Source: Auricularia sp. M13 (Eukaryota; Basidiomycota; Agaricomycetes; Auriculariales; Auriculariaceae). From it: DNA of 64,000 nucleotides. The stretch is taken from positions 1,984,001 through 2,048,000 of the forward strand of contig CM073193.1 of NCBI GenBank assembly GCA_037042915.1, written 5' to 3'. The number at the start of each line of letters is the position of its first letter. Position 1 is the first letter of the stretch. The notes below the pieces were generated by a model. That model made no database searches and was not told the origin of the DNA. It was given only the letters and a program-made list of their open reading frames with translations. This document shows, piece after piece, positions 53,591 through 64,000 of the stretch. The translations under genes were made by a program, and so were the position numbers.

Positions 53591-55406
53591 GCAGAGGGTG
53601 CGTTGCAGGGCTTGCTCGCGTGCGGTTGGCGGTCGAGCTGATATACCGTCCAGGACGAGTGGGGTGATGACGAACTTTGGATATCGCGATTAAGTCGCAA
53701 TTAAAATAAATGGGGCGGGTGATGCGGCGTAGCCTGCCGAGCCATCGATCACAGCGTGGTAGCAGGGTTCGTGGCCTGGCCGTCGGACGGTCTGCGATGA
53801 AGAGAACGTTGACAAGGTCAGTACGAGCAATTCTTCAATAGAAAGCAGGTTACTTACTTTGCGCAGGTTCAGGCGTGCTATCTATGCAAGACCTTCTCGA
53901 GTTGACGTGGATCAGGCGGTTGCTCGTATGCACGAAGGGGCTTCAAGTTGAAGACGAGGCATCTCCACCACGCCGTGCTCGGTTCAAGCTCGACGACGGA
54001 CTCTTCGACCTGTATCAGCACATGCTCCTGGAATCTTGGACGCGGTCGGCTACCTTTATGAGTGAGTCTGTGAGCTACCATGCCGTAGAACGCGAAGAGA
54101 GGGCGGGCGTCGGTCCGGTCGTCAAGGACTTCAGCAGCTCAAGACCCAGCCTCGCGCCCTATCCACTCCATATCCTCCACAGACCTTGGACGACAAGCTG
54201 CTCAACCTGTGCAAACATCAAGCTCGACCTACATCCAAGAACAACGGCTCTTTGAGCGTCGCGAACTTCAGCAGGCAAGCTCAACCCCAATGTACAGCTT
54301 TGACCCCGCCATCTAATCCTAGCCCAGGCAAGAGCAAGGCACCGGCTCCCTGAAGCAGCCGCGCAGCAGCTCGTCGGAAGTCGTGGATGCCACGGTTGCC
54401 GCGAGCAACTTCGAGGCTGAGTCGTTCAAGTTTACGGCCGGAAACCTTGTTCAAGTTCAGATCATCGAATTCGCCAGCACCCTCCGACTCGGACTTGCCC
54501 TCCTACTCGCCACTTCCTCCCCTGCCCTGCCTGCCCTCGCCGCTGCATAATCCTCGACTGTATCAAATCTTCGCCGACTCGTCATTCTTTACACTCTGCA
54601 CCCATGGCTCGTTTCATCCCCGCTCTCGCTGCTCCTCCGCATCGTCGCGACTGCTGGCTCAAGCGCTCTGCCGCCTGTAACGACCTCGCAGTACGTGACT
54701 ATAAAATTTTCTGTCCTTTCGCTATAATATACTTTCTTTTGTTACCAACGAAGTGTGCGGTTCACAACAACATAAATTATTTGGCAGCTGCTTCGCTCAA
54801 GCTCGCCTCGAGCTGGTTTTGTACTGTCCCCATGCGAACATATGCTGACAGCTGTCTATATGCACTCCCTTGAAGGTATCAATTCCTATGCTAAATCCAA
54901 CCTCATTCCGTGGCCACTTTTCACCATGAGTTGACCGTGCTTCCCAGTCATCTCAGGTGAACGCTGCTTGAGCCTCGGAGACACAGTCTTTAAGATCGCC
55001 ATGGTGCCTTTCCCACGATCTAGGGAACTCTTATCCGCGTGCAAATGAGGTCAGTACCGTGTCGTCTCCGCTCGGACCCTTTGCGAACTCTAAGCCACGA
55101 ATAACTAGCAGGGTGGCGGCGACAGGGAAGCACCGCATCCAAAGGGCAGTACAGCGCCAGCAACAGACGGTGTAAACAGATTAGGTGGTGCAAATCGTCC
55201 GAATACAGACGGTCACGATCGGTCGCGCGCTCTCCGGGGTCCCGCCTCGGTCCTCGGCTGTCGTCGGCCAGGTGACGGAGAACAACAAATTCACAGCCGA
55301 ATTCGGACTTCAGCACGCGCCGCGCGAACATAAACCCATTCAAATTAACCTCCATTCAGTTGATTTAAACAGCACGCCGCTATGTAGGTGCGATACGGTA
55401 CCGCTA

Positions 55407-55583
55407 CAGTCGAACCTGTCTTAACCCATACTTGTCATAGCCCATAACCTGCAGTAACCCATAGGTTTTGGCTCTGACAAACTGAACGCTACAATGGCAA
55501 TCCACCTCTGGGAACCCATAACCTGCCATGACCCATACCTCGGAGGTTGAACCGACCGGTATGGGTTATAACAGGTTCGACTG
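55407..55583. mobile_element. 177-bp pogo/Fot1-like MITE in the WOPR promoter, right arm
   Basis: The ends are CAGTCGAACCTGT and its reverse complement, and TA is duplicated on both sides (55405-55406 and 55584-55585). The left arm has the empty site: the sequence that reads CCGCTAATCACAG there is split at TA by this insertion here. TA duplication with CAGT ends is typical of the Tc1/mariner group (pogo/Fot1). Inside, AACCCATA is repeated several times. No coding frame, so it needs a transposase from elsewhere. Confidence 0.88.
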
Positions 55584-55620
55584 TAATCACAGTTGTCTTC
55601 TCACACTGACAACGCGACTC

Positions 55621-55626
55621 TATATA
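55621..55626 (+). promoter_or_regulatory. TATA box of the right-arm WOPR gene
   Basis: TATATA 101 bp before the ATG at 55722; conserved in the left arm. The MITE at 55407-55583 ends 37 bp upstream of it. Confidence 0.6.
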
Positions 55627-55721
55627 GCTTCGCCACTGTTTGCGCCGGCCGGACTCTGCGCCTTTTTGTCCTTTTTCCCCAACTCCTACTCGCCCACTCG
55701 CCCGTCCTCCCGCCGCTGCTG

Positions 55722-56795
55722 ATGACCTACGACGCGCCGCCCGAGCCTGCGCTGCGCGGCTTCCGCCTACGGTGCGTCGCCTGCGAGCGCTGAGTCTTCT
55801 CCGCGTAAACGCTGACCCCTCTGTCGCTGTGCAGGAACGTGAACGACGCGAAGCAGATCGCCATGTACGCGGCGCGCGGCCGGCTCAACGTCGCGCACCG
55901 CTACCTCAGGAAGTCGGAGCAGAGGCTGGTCGGTCCGGGCCAGGTGTGGGCGATCCCGACGCAGGATGGCAAGCGCTGGGTGAGTGCCGCTGCGGGTTTC
56001 GTTTCCCGACCTCGCCGCTCCCGCACTCGGGCTAACCGCGTCCCGCAGACGGATGGGCTGCGCGACAAGAACGATCCCAGCAGCACGAAACGCGGGGTGC
56101 GTGTCGCTCTCCGGCGCTTGCCTTTTGCACTGACGCCGGCCCGCAGGGATTTCTCTGCTACCCCGTCCCCAACCCACCCGCGTTCCCTGGCGCGGTCCCG
56201 AATGCGCCCTGGATTAAAAAGCGCGCGACGCTGAAGGTGACGGGCGCGGACGGCGTCGAGCGTGAATGGGAAATCAGTACGTCGCCCCTGCGAATCTGCC
56301 GTGTGCGCGCGGCATTTTACATTTGCTTACATGGTCGTTGCAGTCGCTTACGATTACGACGCGCACAAAGTGCACGGTCTCGACTTCCGCGCCCTCACGA
56401 GCGACATCGACGATTTGCTGCTCCCCGCGCACGCTGGCGCCGCGTTGACGTCGACTCAATCGCCAAGGGACTTCGTTGACGAGCGCGCGGTGTCTCTCAC
56501 GCCTTTCTCACCGCCGGAGTCTCTTGTTCTTCCATCTCCGTCGCCGTCTCCCTCGTCCTCGCCCTCACTGCCCACTCCGGCCGAACGCTGGGCCTCCCCG
56601 TCCGACTCTCCTCTTATCTTAAAAAAAGAGCGCCAGCTCTTTCCGCGCTCGCGCCCGCCGCGGCTTCACACACGCCTGGCGGAATCGACGCGCTGGCTGC
56701 CGTACGCCCGCCGCCGCGATCCTTACGATGACAGGATGTTGTCGCGCCTCGACGCTCGCCCGTGGCTCACGCGCGACTACGGGCATTGGTTTTAA
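55722..56795 (+). CDS. WOPR (Gti1/Pac2-like) transcription regulator, right-arm copy
   Basis: Five exons (55722-55771, 55835-55979, 56049-56096, 56147-56276, 56344-56795) encode 274 aa; introns of 63, 69, 50 and 67 nt match the left-arm gene. Motifs: LRGFRLRNVNDAKQIAMYA, VGPGQVWAIP, KRWTDGLRDK (residues about 63-72), GGFLCYPVPNP, WIKKRATLKV, EWEIIAYDYD, a Ser/Pro-rich segment, and RRRDPYDDRMLSRL. In exon 2 it differs from the left copy at two of 145 bases (one silent, one Lys/Met). In intron 1 there are about five differences in 63 bases. Both arm copies have kept complete frames, which suggests both are under selection or are being homogenised by gene conversion. Confidence 0.85.
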
Positions 56796-57589
56796 TTTTG
56801 ATAATGATTTTGCTCGCTCTCGATGTGTTTATCTTGCTTTCGTCGTCATTCCACAGTAATAGCTCGCTAGTCTCAAGTACCTACACACGACATAGTGAAT
56901 TCCAGTGTACTAAATACAAATGGTGTCTTCCTTCAGCATAGTTTTTCTGCCACCGAGGATCGTGCAAGTCAGGATTTTAAGACATTGCTGTTTCCCGCGA
57001 GGAGCTGAAGGTATGGCTTTTCGTTCGCTGAGAATGGGAGCTGGAATCTCGAACCGGTCACGAACCTTTGAAGGACTGAGACTGACTGAGATTCCCGGTC
57101 TGCTCACCCAGAAGCTCGCTGAGTCGCTTGAGCTCAAAAAAATTAAACGGCAGGATCAGGCACTTGGGAACGATAAGCGCGCGCCCGGGTGCATTTCTGA
57201 AGCCGCGACACAATTGCCGGATGCTGTGATCCGGCCGGACGTCTTGCTCTCTTCCCGCCACCATCTCCCGACGACGAGCACGACGAGCAGCGCGACCGAC
57301 TTCTGCGACCAGTGTCTTCGTTGACGACGCCCGCGCCCATCCCGATCATCCGCGACGCCGATCAGCGCTTGGCGACTCGGAGGTGCCCCTGGCGAACCGG
57401 AGCAATGTGGCTGCAGCGCTTGCCTTTGCGCACCAGCGACGGCTAGAGTCGGGCAGCATGTCTTGCAATGGCTGCTGTACCGATGCCGGGCGTGACCTGG
57501 AGGTTATCTCTAGTCAATTATGCGGCGGCGCTGCCCGTGCTGTGCCGTCCACCTCCCACTTCGTTACTTCTTGCTCAATGGAACTTCTA

Positions 57590-57850
57590 CTCTATGCGCG
57601 AACCGTTCTTCCTCAAAGAGTCAAGACGAACACCTCAAGATCAAGATCAAGCTCAAGCATGTGTGATTCAAGACTATGTCCAAATTCGAAATTCCGCAAG
57701 CGTGCGATCGCACTCGCAAGGATCCGCCTCCGCCACAGCGCGAAACTGCACCCAAGCAACGTCAAGCCATCAAGCCGTCAAGTTCTTCCAGGGAATGCTC
57801 AAGCACAAGCCGCGTGTGGCCCGTCACGCGTCAACGTCAAGATCGTATGA
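57590..57850 (+). repeat. CAAG-rich block downstream of the WOPR gene, right arm
   Basis: TCAAGATCAAGATCAAGCTC-type runs and many scattered CAAG sites; equivalent to 14,640-14,860 in the left arm. Confidence 0.5.
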
Positions 57851-59826
57851 AAATGATTCTCGCCGTGCTTCGCAAGAAAACGTGAGCAGCAAGACCCGTC
57901 CTTCTTCGCACTGAATGCCCAAATGTATTCTGGAAAGCTGCAAACTAACGGCGAGATCCCAGCGGTGGATCGCAGGAGGAGGCTGCTGTCAGGCGGCGAC
58001 GTTGGGATGGGATCTTAGATACCGTGTAATTTCGCGCGAAGAGCACGCGCACGCGCCCGTGAGTTTATTGAGGGGCGAAGCACCCGCGGCCCAGGGCAAG
58101 GGAAGCACGTCGGCTAAGAGGCTGGCGCGGCGCCCGTCGCCCGAAACGAAAAACAAAACAAAATGCGTGGGGAGTCTGGGGTCCCCGGAGAAGCGGGATA
58201 TCCCAGCGGCAGCGTCACGGCCAGATACAGAAAGGCCCGCAGTGACTCTGATTCAGTCTGATGGACCGACGCGGCGGAAGGTTTCTACGCCGCCGATTGA
58301 TTGTCGCTCCACCGTCTCGCGAAAAGTCCGCGCATACAAGCAGAGAGAGAGAGAGACACGGAGAAAGCTGTTCAAGCGTGCTCTAAGAGAGCCTGCAGAC
58401 GTTGTGGCGGCGTGAGCAAGCGTTGGTCAGCGAGGGAACGGCGGCTAGGGCGGATGCCGGTGTTTGGCACGCGCGAAATGTCACCGCATCCCTCAGGCTG
58501 CCCACGTCCCCATACCCTCTTTCCCAGCTAGGCATACGTGCGCCAGGACACGGTGTTATGTTGTATTGTGGCGCAGTACCCGGCGCGCCTTGGACATGGC
58601 TCCAGGGTCGCAAGTTCTCCTTCAGATGCCCGAACCCGCACACGAACCCAATCTGCCTTAATCTCTGGACCAAGACGTAGCCCGAGGCCAGGCCAGTCCG
58701 TCCAGTGAATCGGTGTGATGGAGACAGTCACGCGGGCCCCACAAGACATGAGATACCCCGGCATAGCAGGCGTGCGTAGAGTTCGCACCGGCCAGCAGAC
58801 AACGCTCACGCTGCGACGCCCGGCGCCCAGGCTGGTAATGTGGCAACACGTTGCGTGCATCAAGGCTGTCATAGGCTTGGGTGAAGACCAGTTGGGGAGT
58901 CACTGTGGCTGGCGTTGAGTCCTGGTAGTCGCACGAGTGCCTGGGCGGCGTGCACGACGGCAGCCAACGCGCTACCGCCAGTGAGCAAAGCACATGCTCA
59001 GTAAAGAACGTGCACCGAAAGGCCAGAGGCGCTGTGGTCGTTGCGCTCAGCATGGTACGCCTTTCGTTCACGAGCGCAGCTAGTTTAACACGAATACCAC
59101 AGGACGACCTACCTACCACACGCCAGACCCCGCGGAGCACTCGCCCACACCCCTGCGCGCAGTCCTTCTCGAGGCCGTCGTGCAGCAGGACGACGTTGTC
59201 GCGAGAGCCCAGGTCCGTCGTCGTCATCGATGCTCATCCTTTCTTTGGCTAACTTCTGTGGCACAGAATCCACAAGGCCGTTAACAGCGTTGGCATCCCA
59301 CATGCAGCAAGGCATAAGGTACGTCACGCACGTAACATTGCTCAGTACATGCTGACGCCCGGATGAGCAGGCGCGAGGGCTAGTATGTCCCGATTCCTCA
59401 GCATTACGGACGGCGCGTCGACCGTACGGGCAATCGACAGGCCACAGGCAGCAGGGCGAAGGGTACGCCGCCCCATCAGCATGACCGAGCAGACGCTAAT
59501 GCCTCGATCAGCGAGGGGAAAATCCAGCATAACCAGGTACAGCAGACGCCTCAGGCACACACTACGAGCAACACAGCAGAGTCACGGAACCCACGACCAG
59601 GTGATAAGCTTCACCCATAGCAGCGGCACGTTTTGGGAGAGATTACGGCTGGCAGAGCGGAAGGTTCGTCGTGGTAGAGGGCTCACAGTTCGCAGGACAC
59701 CCAGCGTACTGAAACCCGGCCTGGACTGAGCACCATCCACGTCGCGAGGTAGGCGTTTCGCTCAATACACACATCCAGGACCCAAGTGCAGCAACGCGAG
59801 AAGATGCACCCCAACACTGCGCTGCA

Positions 59827-59873
59827 CGGTCGCCAGATGTCTGATGCTCGCTTCATCAGACCTCTAGCGACCG
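59827..59873. repeat. 20-bp hairpin with two mismatches, right arm
   Basis: CGGTCGCCAGATGTCTGATG, a 7-base loop, then its reverse complement with two mismatches. Orthologous to the perfect hairpin at 12471-12521; the loop differs completely between arms. Confidence 0.8.
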
Positions 59874-59914
59874 GGATGCGGAGCCATCAGAGCGTCGAGC
59901 AAGGCGAGACGGGG

Positions 59915-60470
59915 CAACGCGAGCGCGTTCTTTGATGCAGCGTACGACGCTGGCGCGGTGTCCTGGGCCCTGGAAATGGTCAATTCAGATCATCTGAACA
60001 CAGCGCAGTCTCGCTATCATCCGTAGGATACCGTCGTGCGCGAAGCAGGCAAATCCGCGAGAATGCATTCACCCTTGCCGTGAAGATTTCACGACGCTGA
60101 CCATGAGCGCAGATGCTCTTGGGTACGCGGAGATCCCTCGTTGGATCACATCGAGAGCGTTTACGTGCGCGGGCAGTCGTGTCCTGGTCTGCATGACGAC
60201 GTCCGTTCGAACGTGTGCGCTAGGTATGTTCGTCAGAATCATTAACTGCCCTTCTATAATGCTTACCATGTACGCAGCGCTCTCCAGGGCACGGAATGGC
60301 AGCGTTATTGTAAACGAATGCACGCGGATTATTCGACCGGATGGGACGCCGTTTGTTCGACTATCGACTATCGACTCGGAGCCGCCCTATCGCCAGACGT
60401 CGAAATCCGAGGCCCCGCAGGCATAAGCTGCGCTGGACAAGGCGCTAAAGAAAAGGTACTTGGCCTACTT
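59915..60470 (+). pseudogene. Arm-conserved decayed coding segment (unknown family), right copy
   Basis: Counterpart of 11741-12615: the motifs NASAFFDAAYD, REAGKSARM, MYAALSRARNG and LSPDVEIR occur in the same order but in different frames, with stops between. Confidence 0.35.
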
Positions 60471-61695
60471 GCGGCCGCAATTACGTCGAGGAGGTTGGGG
60501 GGATCACTGCCAGCCTCGCACTTCTCCAAGGTCTGACGGAGCCAGCAGATACCTCATAACCCTGGCCATTGGCACCCGTGCAAGTCTTTGGGGACCTATA
60601 GGTGCGCATTATCACCCGTCTGCTCTTCGAGCACAAGCTGGAGCTGGATCCTCTGTTCGCGCCGAGCATCTGCCACTGAACCTGGACAGCTTTCGCCGCG
60701 GACTGATGCGTCAACAGCGTCTGTGCGCGCAAGGTGAAGACCACTCACTCAAGCCCTAATAGGAAGAGTCAAGATGTAGGGCGCAGAATGGCGGCTGGCA
60801 AGGCTCGGGCTCGAGCGTGGTGGGCAATTCGAGTGGATGACCGTCAAGACTTCAACCCTTGCAAGTTCCCAATTGCAAGCTTGCGCGCGTCGGTGCTCGG
60901 CAAGATGTCTGGGCATCGGGCGTTGCGCTCTTGCGGCCGTCTGTGGCGGTCGCAGGCTACGAAGAGAGTCAAGCGAGCGGAGGTTGGTCTCAGTTCCGCT
61001 CGCTACCTCCGTCTCTCCTGTCTCTGATCATCCGTGATCACAACTTATCCGTACGTCAAGCGTCCACTCTGCTCTGCAATATAGACGATCCATGCTCTGA
61101 ATGCTCTTGCTCGGTGTTTCGACTTCAAATCATCCCTTGAGGCAGTCTGCAAATTTCTTCAAGGATTGCAAGTCGTTCGCTCTTCATCGTTCCAATCCGG
61201 ATGCCACTGGTCCTGTGCCGCAAACTCGAACATGAAAGTATGTCAAAGATGCTTGGGGCTTTGAGGATAACCGCTTAGCAAGTCACCACTCTAGTAGGGG
61301 AGGACTTTGCAAGACGAGTATCCTAGGAATCATCGGCCCGCCGACACATTCCCGTCTGTGTACTTTACCGACCCAAAGCAGCTCCTTCAGCGCAACCATA
61401 CGGTCATCCTGACGACCTTCATCTGTGGCTTTGCCTAGCTGCCTCCCCATTCAGGGTAAGTATTTCTTCGTCGTCCGATACACCGGACATAATAATCTCA
61501 TATCCACTTACAGACCTTCATCGCCCGACCATCCCACAGCTGCGGCATTCCCGGAAGGAATGCAACCACCAGGCGCGTCTCCTGATGCTCCCTTGTCGAG
61601 GTACTGCCGGCCGACGTCTCCAATCATTATCTCGCGCGGACATCCGACTAAGACAACAACTCTGCAGCCGAACACCAGAAGGCGTCGCCACCGCT

Positions 61696-62589
61696 TCCAT
61701 CATGGGCTCGCCGCGGAATGCCTTCGTCTTGGTGGCTGAATAAGCCTGGTCAGGACCGGGAACTTGATTGCTTCGGGCGCGTAGGAAACATCTTCACCTC
61801 GGGTCGGGTATGGAGGGCGCGCGAGTATGGGGTATGGGTTCGGTACCCCTTGACGCGGGTAGGTGCGCTCGGCTGCCACCCAGATCAAGCGCGTTGTTCT
61901 TTTACTCCTCTTTTTATGCGATCTCTATCTGTAATGCTTACGCATCTACAGGCCGCGGTCGCCCGACAGACAGACGCAGGGCTGCCCCTGCAAGACCCGC
62001 AATTGACACAGCAACGATGACCACTACGCGCCGCGCGTCGAGGGCGCTGACACCGCGCGTCGAGGGCGTTGACGACGCTTCCGCTGCCAGCAGGGTCGAT
62101 AGCTCGCAAGAAATTCGTAGCGCCGCGAGCGGACTGACAGGCACAACTTACGACTGTTCTATTGGAGACGTGCGTAAGGCGTTTGCTGCTAGCGGTCAAG
62201 TGAAATAGACTATTTTATCAAGTTCACGCAGTCCTCATCAAGCACTTTGGCCACAGGCGCCCATTCTTCAAGGATTGTGTGCGTCCAAGCACGAAAACGC
62301 GAGCGACGAGTTGCCTGTCTCTAGACGAAACGAGTCTGCCCAAAGCGCGGACGTTTTATAGCAGTATTATCAATACATACTGCAACAACCATCCTCCACA
62401 GAACAGTCCACAAGCACCAGCTGCTACGACGTATCCACCGCCGCAGCGTCCTCGCGCACCATGTCCGTCTGCAGCTGCTGAGCCGTGATTGTCAGGCACT
62501 TGACCTTTTCGCGGAAGACGGTCATGGACTCGACGAAGAGTCGCTCCAGCGTGTACGCCGACTCCTTCTCGATTCGAACTATAACACGC
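61696..62589. other. Region right of the inverted arm, no firm gene
   Basis: Homology to the left arm ends here. A plus-strand frame at about 62018-62208 (MTTTRRASRALTPRVEGVDD) and a minus-strand frame at about 62440-62585 (ERLFVESMTVFREKVKCLTI) both look partly coding but could not be joined to a supported gene. Confidence 0.3.
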
Positions 62590-63076
62590 GGTCAGCTCTG
62601 TGAATATCGGGAAGGAAGAGAACGCACAGATGGAGAAGTCGCGGATGTAACCGAGCTCACCATCGCGGGCACCGCGACGCTCCTGAGCGTTTTCGCGAAC
62701 ATGTCGGCGCCGAAGCTGCCTAACTTGGGGATCGACGTCGAGAATAACGGCGTGGCGTCGCTTGCGGCGACCATGAACGAGTTTTTCATTCGCTCGTCCC
62801 TGGCCAGCGTGCGCACGGTGCACGTCGGCACCGATCGCGGTAAGCTGCTGCCCGACGAGACCTTCGGCTCTGGCGGAATGGAGCGAGCTGCTCGCGAAGC
62901 TCGTCGACGTGCGCGAGCTCGGCATTGGGCTGCACCTCGAGGGCGCACGGCCGCTGTTCGCCGCGTTGGCCACCGACGCTAGCATGCTGCCGCACCTCAC
63001 GCGGATCGTCGTGCAGGGCCTGAATAGGGGAGCTGGGAATTCATGTTGTACATTAGGGATTGAATTTCATCTCTGA
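62590..63076 (+). pseudogene. LRR-like gene fragment
   Basis: The frame VADVTELTIAGTATLLSVF, NLGIDVENNGVASL and FFIRSSLASVRTVHV has the alternating leucine pattern of fungal F-box/LRR proteins. Near 62,876 the good reading moves to the next frame (WSELLAKLVDVRELGIGLHL, then HLTRIVVQGL) without splice sites, so the copy is probably broken. It ends at 63076, overlapping the 3' end of the convergent LRR gene by ten bases. No start was found. Confidence 0.4.
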
Positions 63077-64000
63077 TTGCGCACTTGGTAATGAAAAACT
63101 TGTGCCCGACCTGCGGTGATACAGGTCGGGCACAAGTTTGCATAGTTACAGCCAATGCAAGTCCCAACTGGAGAGCGGTCAGTCAGAAAGTCGTGTTCGT
63201 GAATGAGATATACAACTTCAACTTGCTCGCACCTTTTTCCGAGAGGTCTCGGCGAATGCCATTCAACAATCGGTTCGTGTTCGCCGTCGCGTTTGATCGT
63301 CCAAAGACCCCACTCGGTTAAACCGCTCCTGGTTTCGTGGAGGATGTAGAGATGGTCCAACCAATGCACGGCCTTCGCCACGATCTTCGCCTGTTCAGTG
63401 AGAAATTTCAAACACGCGCGGAAGTGTCCTTCAACCGGCGCAAGACGCCTGACTTCAGGAAAATCGAAGTTGAGGCGCAAGTCTCGAAGCGTCGTGAGCC
63501 GGCTCAGCGCCTCGGAAATGGCGCCCTGCAGAGCAATTGATGAGCCTGGTTAGCGTAGCAGGTGCATGGGACGAAAGGCATACCATTCGAACTGGCGTCT
63601 GCGCGTTTGCGGAGCTCATGTAGCGATGGAGCTCCAGGTAGTGAAGTTTGGGGCAGCCGGACGCCAGGAGGGCGTAGAGCTCCATCTCGCTCGACTCACC
63701 GCTCTCGACAAACACAAGTTCTAGGCACCGCAGATACGCTGTAGGCACCGTGCGCAAAATGCTGAGTACTCCGCCACAGTCGAGAACCGGCGTAGCATAA
63801 TACCCTGGCACTTCCAGTCGAAATTTCGAATGATAATACCGAGGCGTGTCGCGAAGGGCAAGTTCCGTCAGCCTTTCGCCGAGATGAGAGAACACGCGAT
63901 CCTCGGGACTTGGAAACGCTATGACGAGGCGTTCCAAATTTCCTATGGGAGCGTGCAGTGTAGGCGCGGTATTCGGAGGCCACAACAGTAAAGGGATTGC
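63067..64000 (-). CDS. F-box/LRR-like protein, 3' part
   Basis: Two exons, 64000-63584 (open at the window edge) and 63525-63067, with a 58-nt intron (GTATGC...CTGCAG) that keeps the frame. Leucine-rich segments: NLERLVIAFPSPEDRVFSHL, ERLTELALRDT, YLRCLELVFVES, GCPKLHYLELHRYM, LTTLRDLRLNFDF. This is the pattern of the large families of F-box-associated LRR proteins in mushroom genomes, which pick substrates for ubiquitination by SCF complexes; the F-box itself, if present, would lie beyond the edge. The last 70 residues (GLWTIKRDGEHEPIVEWHSP) are followed by a Cys-rich tail (CIGCNYANLCPTC) whose DNA includes a perfect hairpin. Confidence 0.65.
63096..63139. repeat. Perfect 18-bp hairpin in the LRR gene 3' end
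   Basis: AAACTTGTGCCCGACCTG, an 8-base loop, then the exact reverse complement. It lies inside the last codons of the minus-strand LRR gene. Confidence 0.85.

Larger units (their letters stand above)
50760..61695 (+). repeat. Right arm of the inverted segmental duplication
   Basis: Inverted copy of 10,585-21,330; see that entry for anchors. It differs from the left arm by the 177-bp TIR insertion at 55,407 and many small indels. A CGTCAAG cluster lies near its inner end (51,641-51,703). The junction with the third copy lies between about 50,000 and 50,760. Confidence 0.9.

Noticed and set aside
62018-62208. RRM-like end (DVRKAFAASGQVK) of a short plus-strand frame
   Set aside because: Only a few residues resemble an RNA-recognition motif; the rest of the domain is missing.

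Overview
The window looks like a GC-rich basidiomycete nuclear chromosome, most likely an Agaricomycete mushroom. Genes are cut by many 45-70 nt GT..AG introns. One gene matches the KDZ-superfamily (cysteine-cluster) transposases that are abundant in mushroom genomes, and there are F-box/LRR-type proteins, a KDM4-type histone demethylase and several WOPR (Gti1/Pac2) regulators. I worked by eye from the sequence; exon structures were checked for splice sites and for coding lengths divisible by three.

Left flank (1-10,540). A partial gene runs off the left edge (minus strand). Next are a 404-codon zinc-binding/SUMO-interacting-motif protein gene (1816-3199, minus), a divergent 437-aa zinc-knuckle coiled-coil gene (4339-5868, plus), and a decaying KDZ-type DNA transposase gene (7103-10192, plus) followed by GGGACAC-motif repeats.

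Main structure (10,585-61,695). Two arms of about 10.7 kb (about 10,585-21,330 and 50,760-61,695) are inverted copies of each other around a 29-kb spacer. A third, more diverged copy in the same orientation as the right arm fills about 40,890-50,000 of the spacer. Each copy carries one small WOPR-domain gene with five exons: 15685-16752 (minus), 45195-46262 (plus) and 55722-56795 (plus). Two further WOPR relatives stand in the spacer at 29669-30744 and 37892-38891. All five have an upstream TATA box and a related C-terminal tail (R-x-(Y/W/L)-D-x-x-M-(L/I)-x-R-L). The two arm copies are intact and nearly identical in exons, while most arm sequence outside them is diverged and carries only broken reading frames.

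The spacer also holds a complete KDM4/JMJD2-type demethylase (JmjN, JmjC, extended PHD, Tudor-like; 1095 aa; 21628-25571, minus), a tail-anchored membrane protein gene (26419-27219, minus), several TIR-bearing small elements and a candidate small basic-protein gene (48498-48897).

Right flank (61,700-64,000). Parts of two convergent LRR-like genes, with a perfect 18-bp hairpin in the 3' end of one.

Taken together, the locus reads as a segmental amplification of a transcription-factor module, arranged so that recombination between the inverted arms could flip the 29-kb interval holding the histone demethylase and three WOPR genes. That functional idea is inference. The repeat layout and gene structures are read from the sequence.
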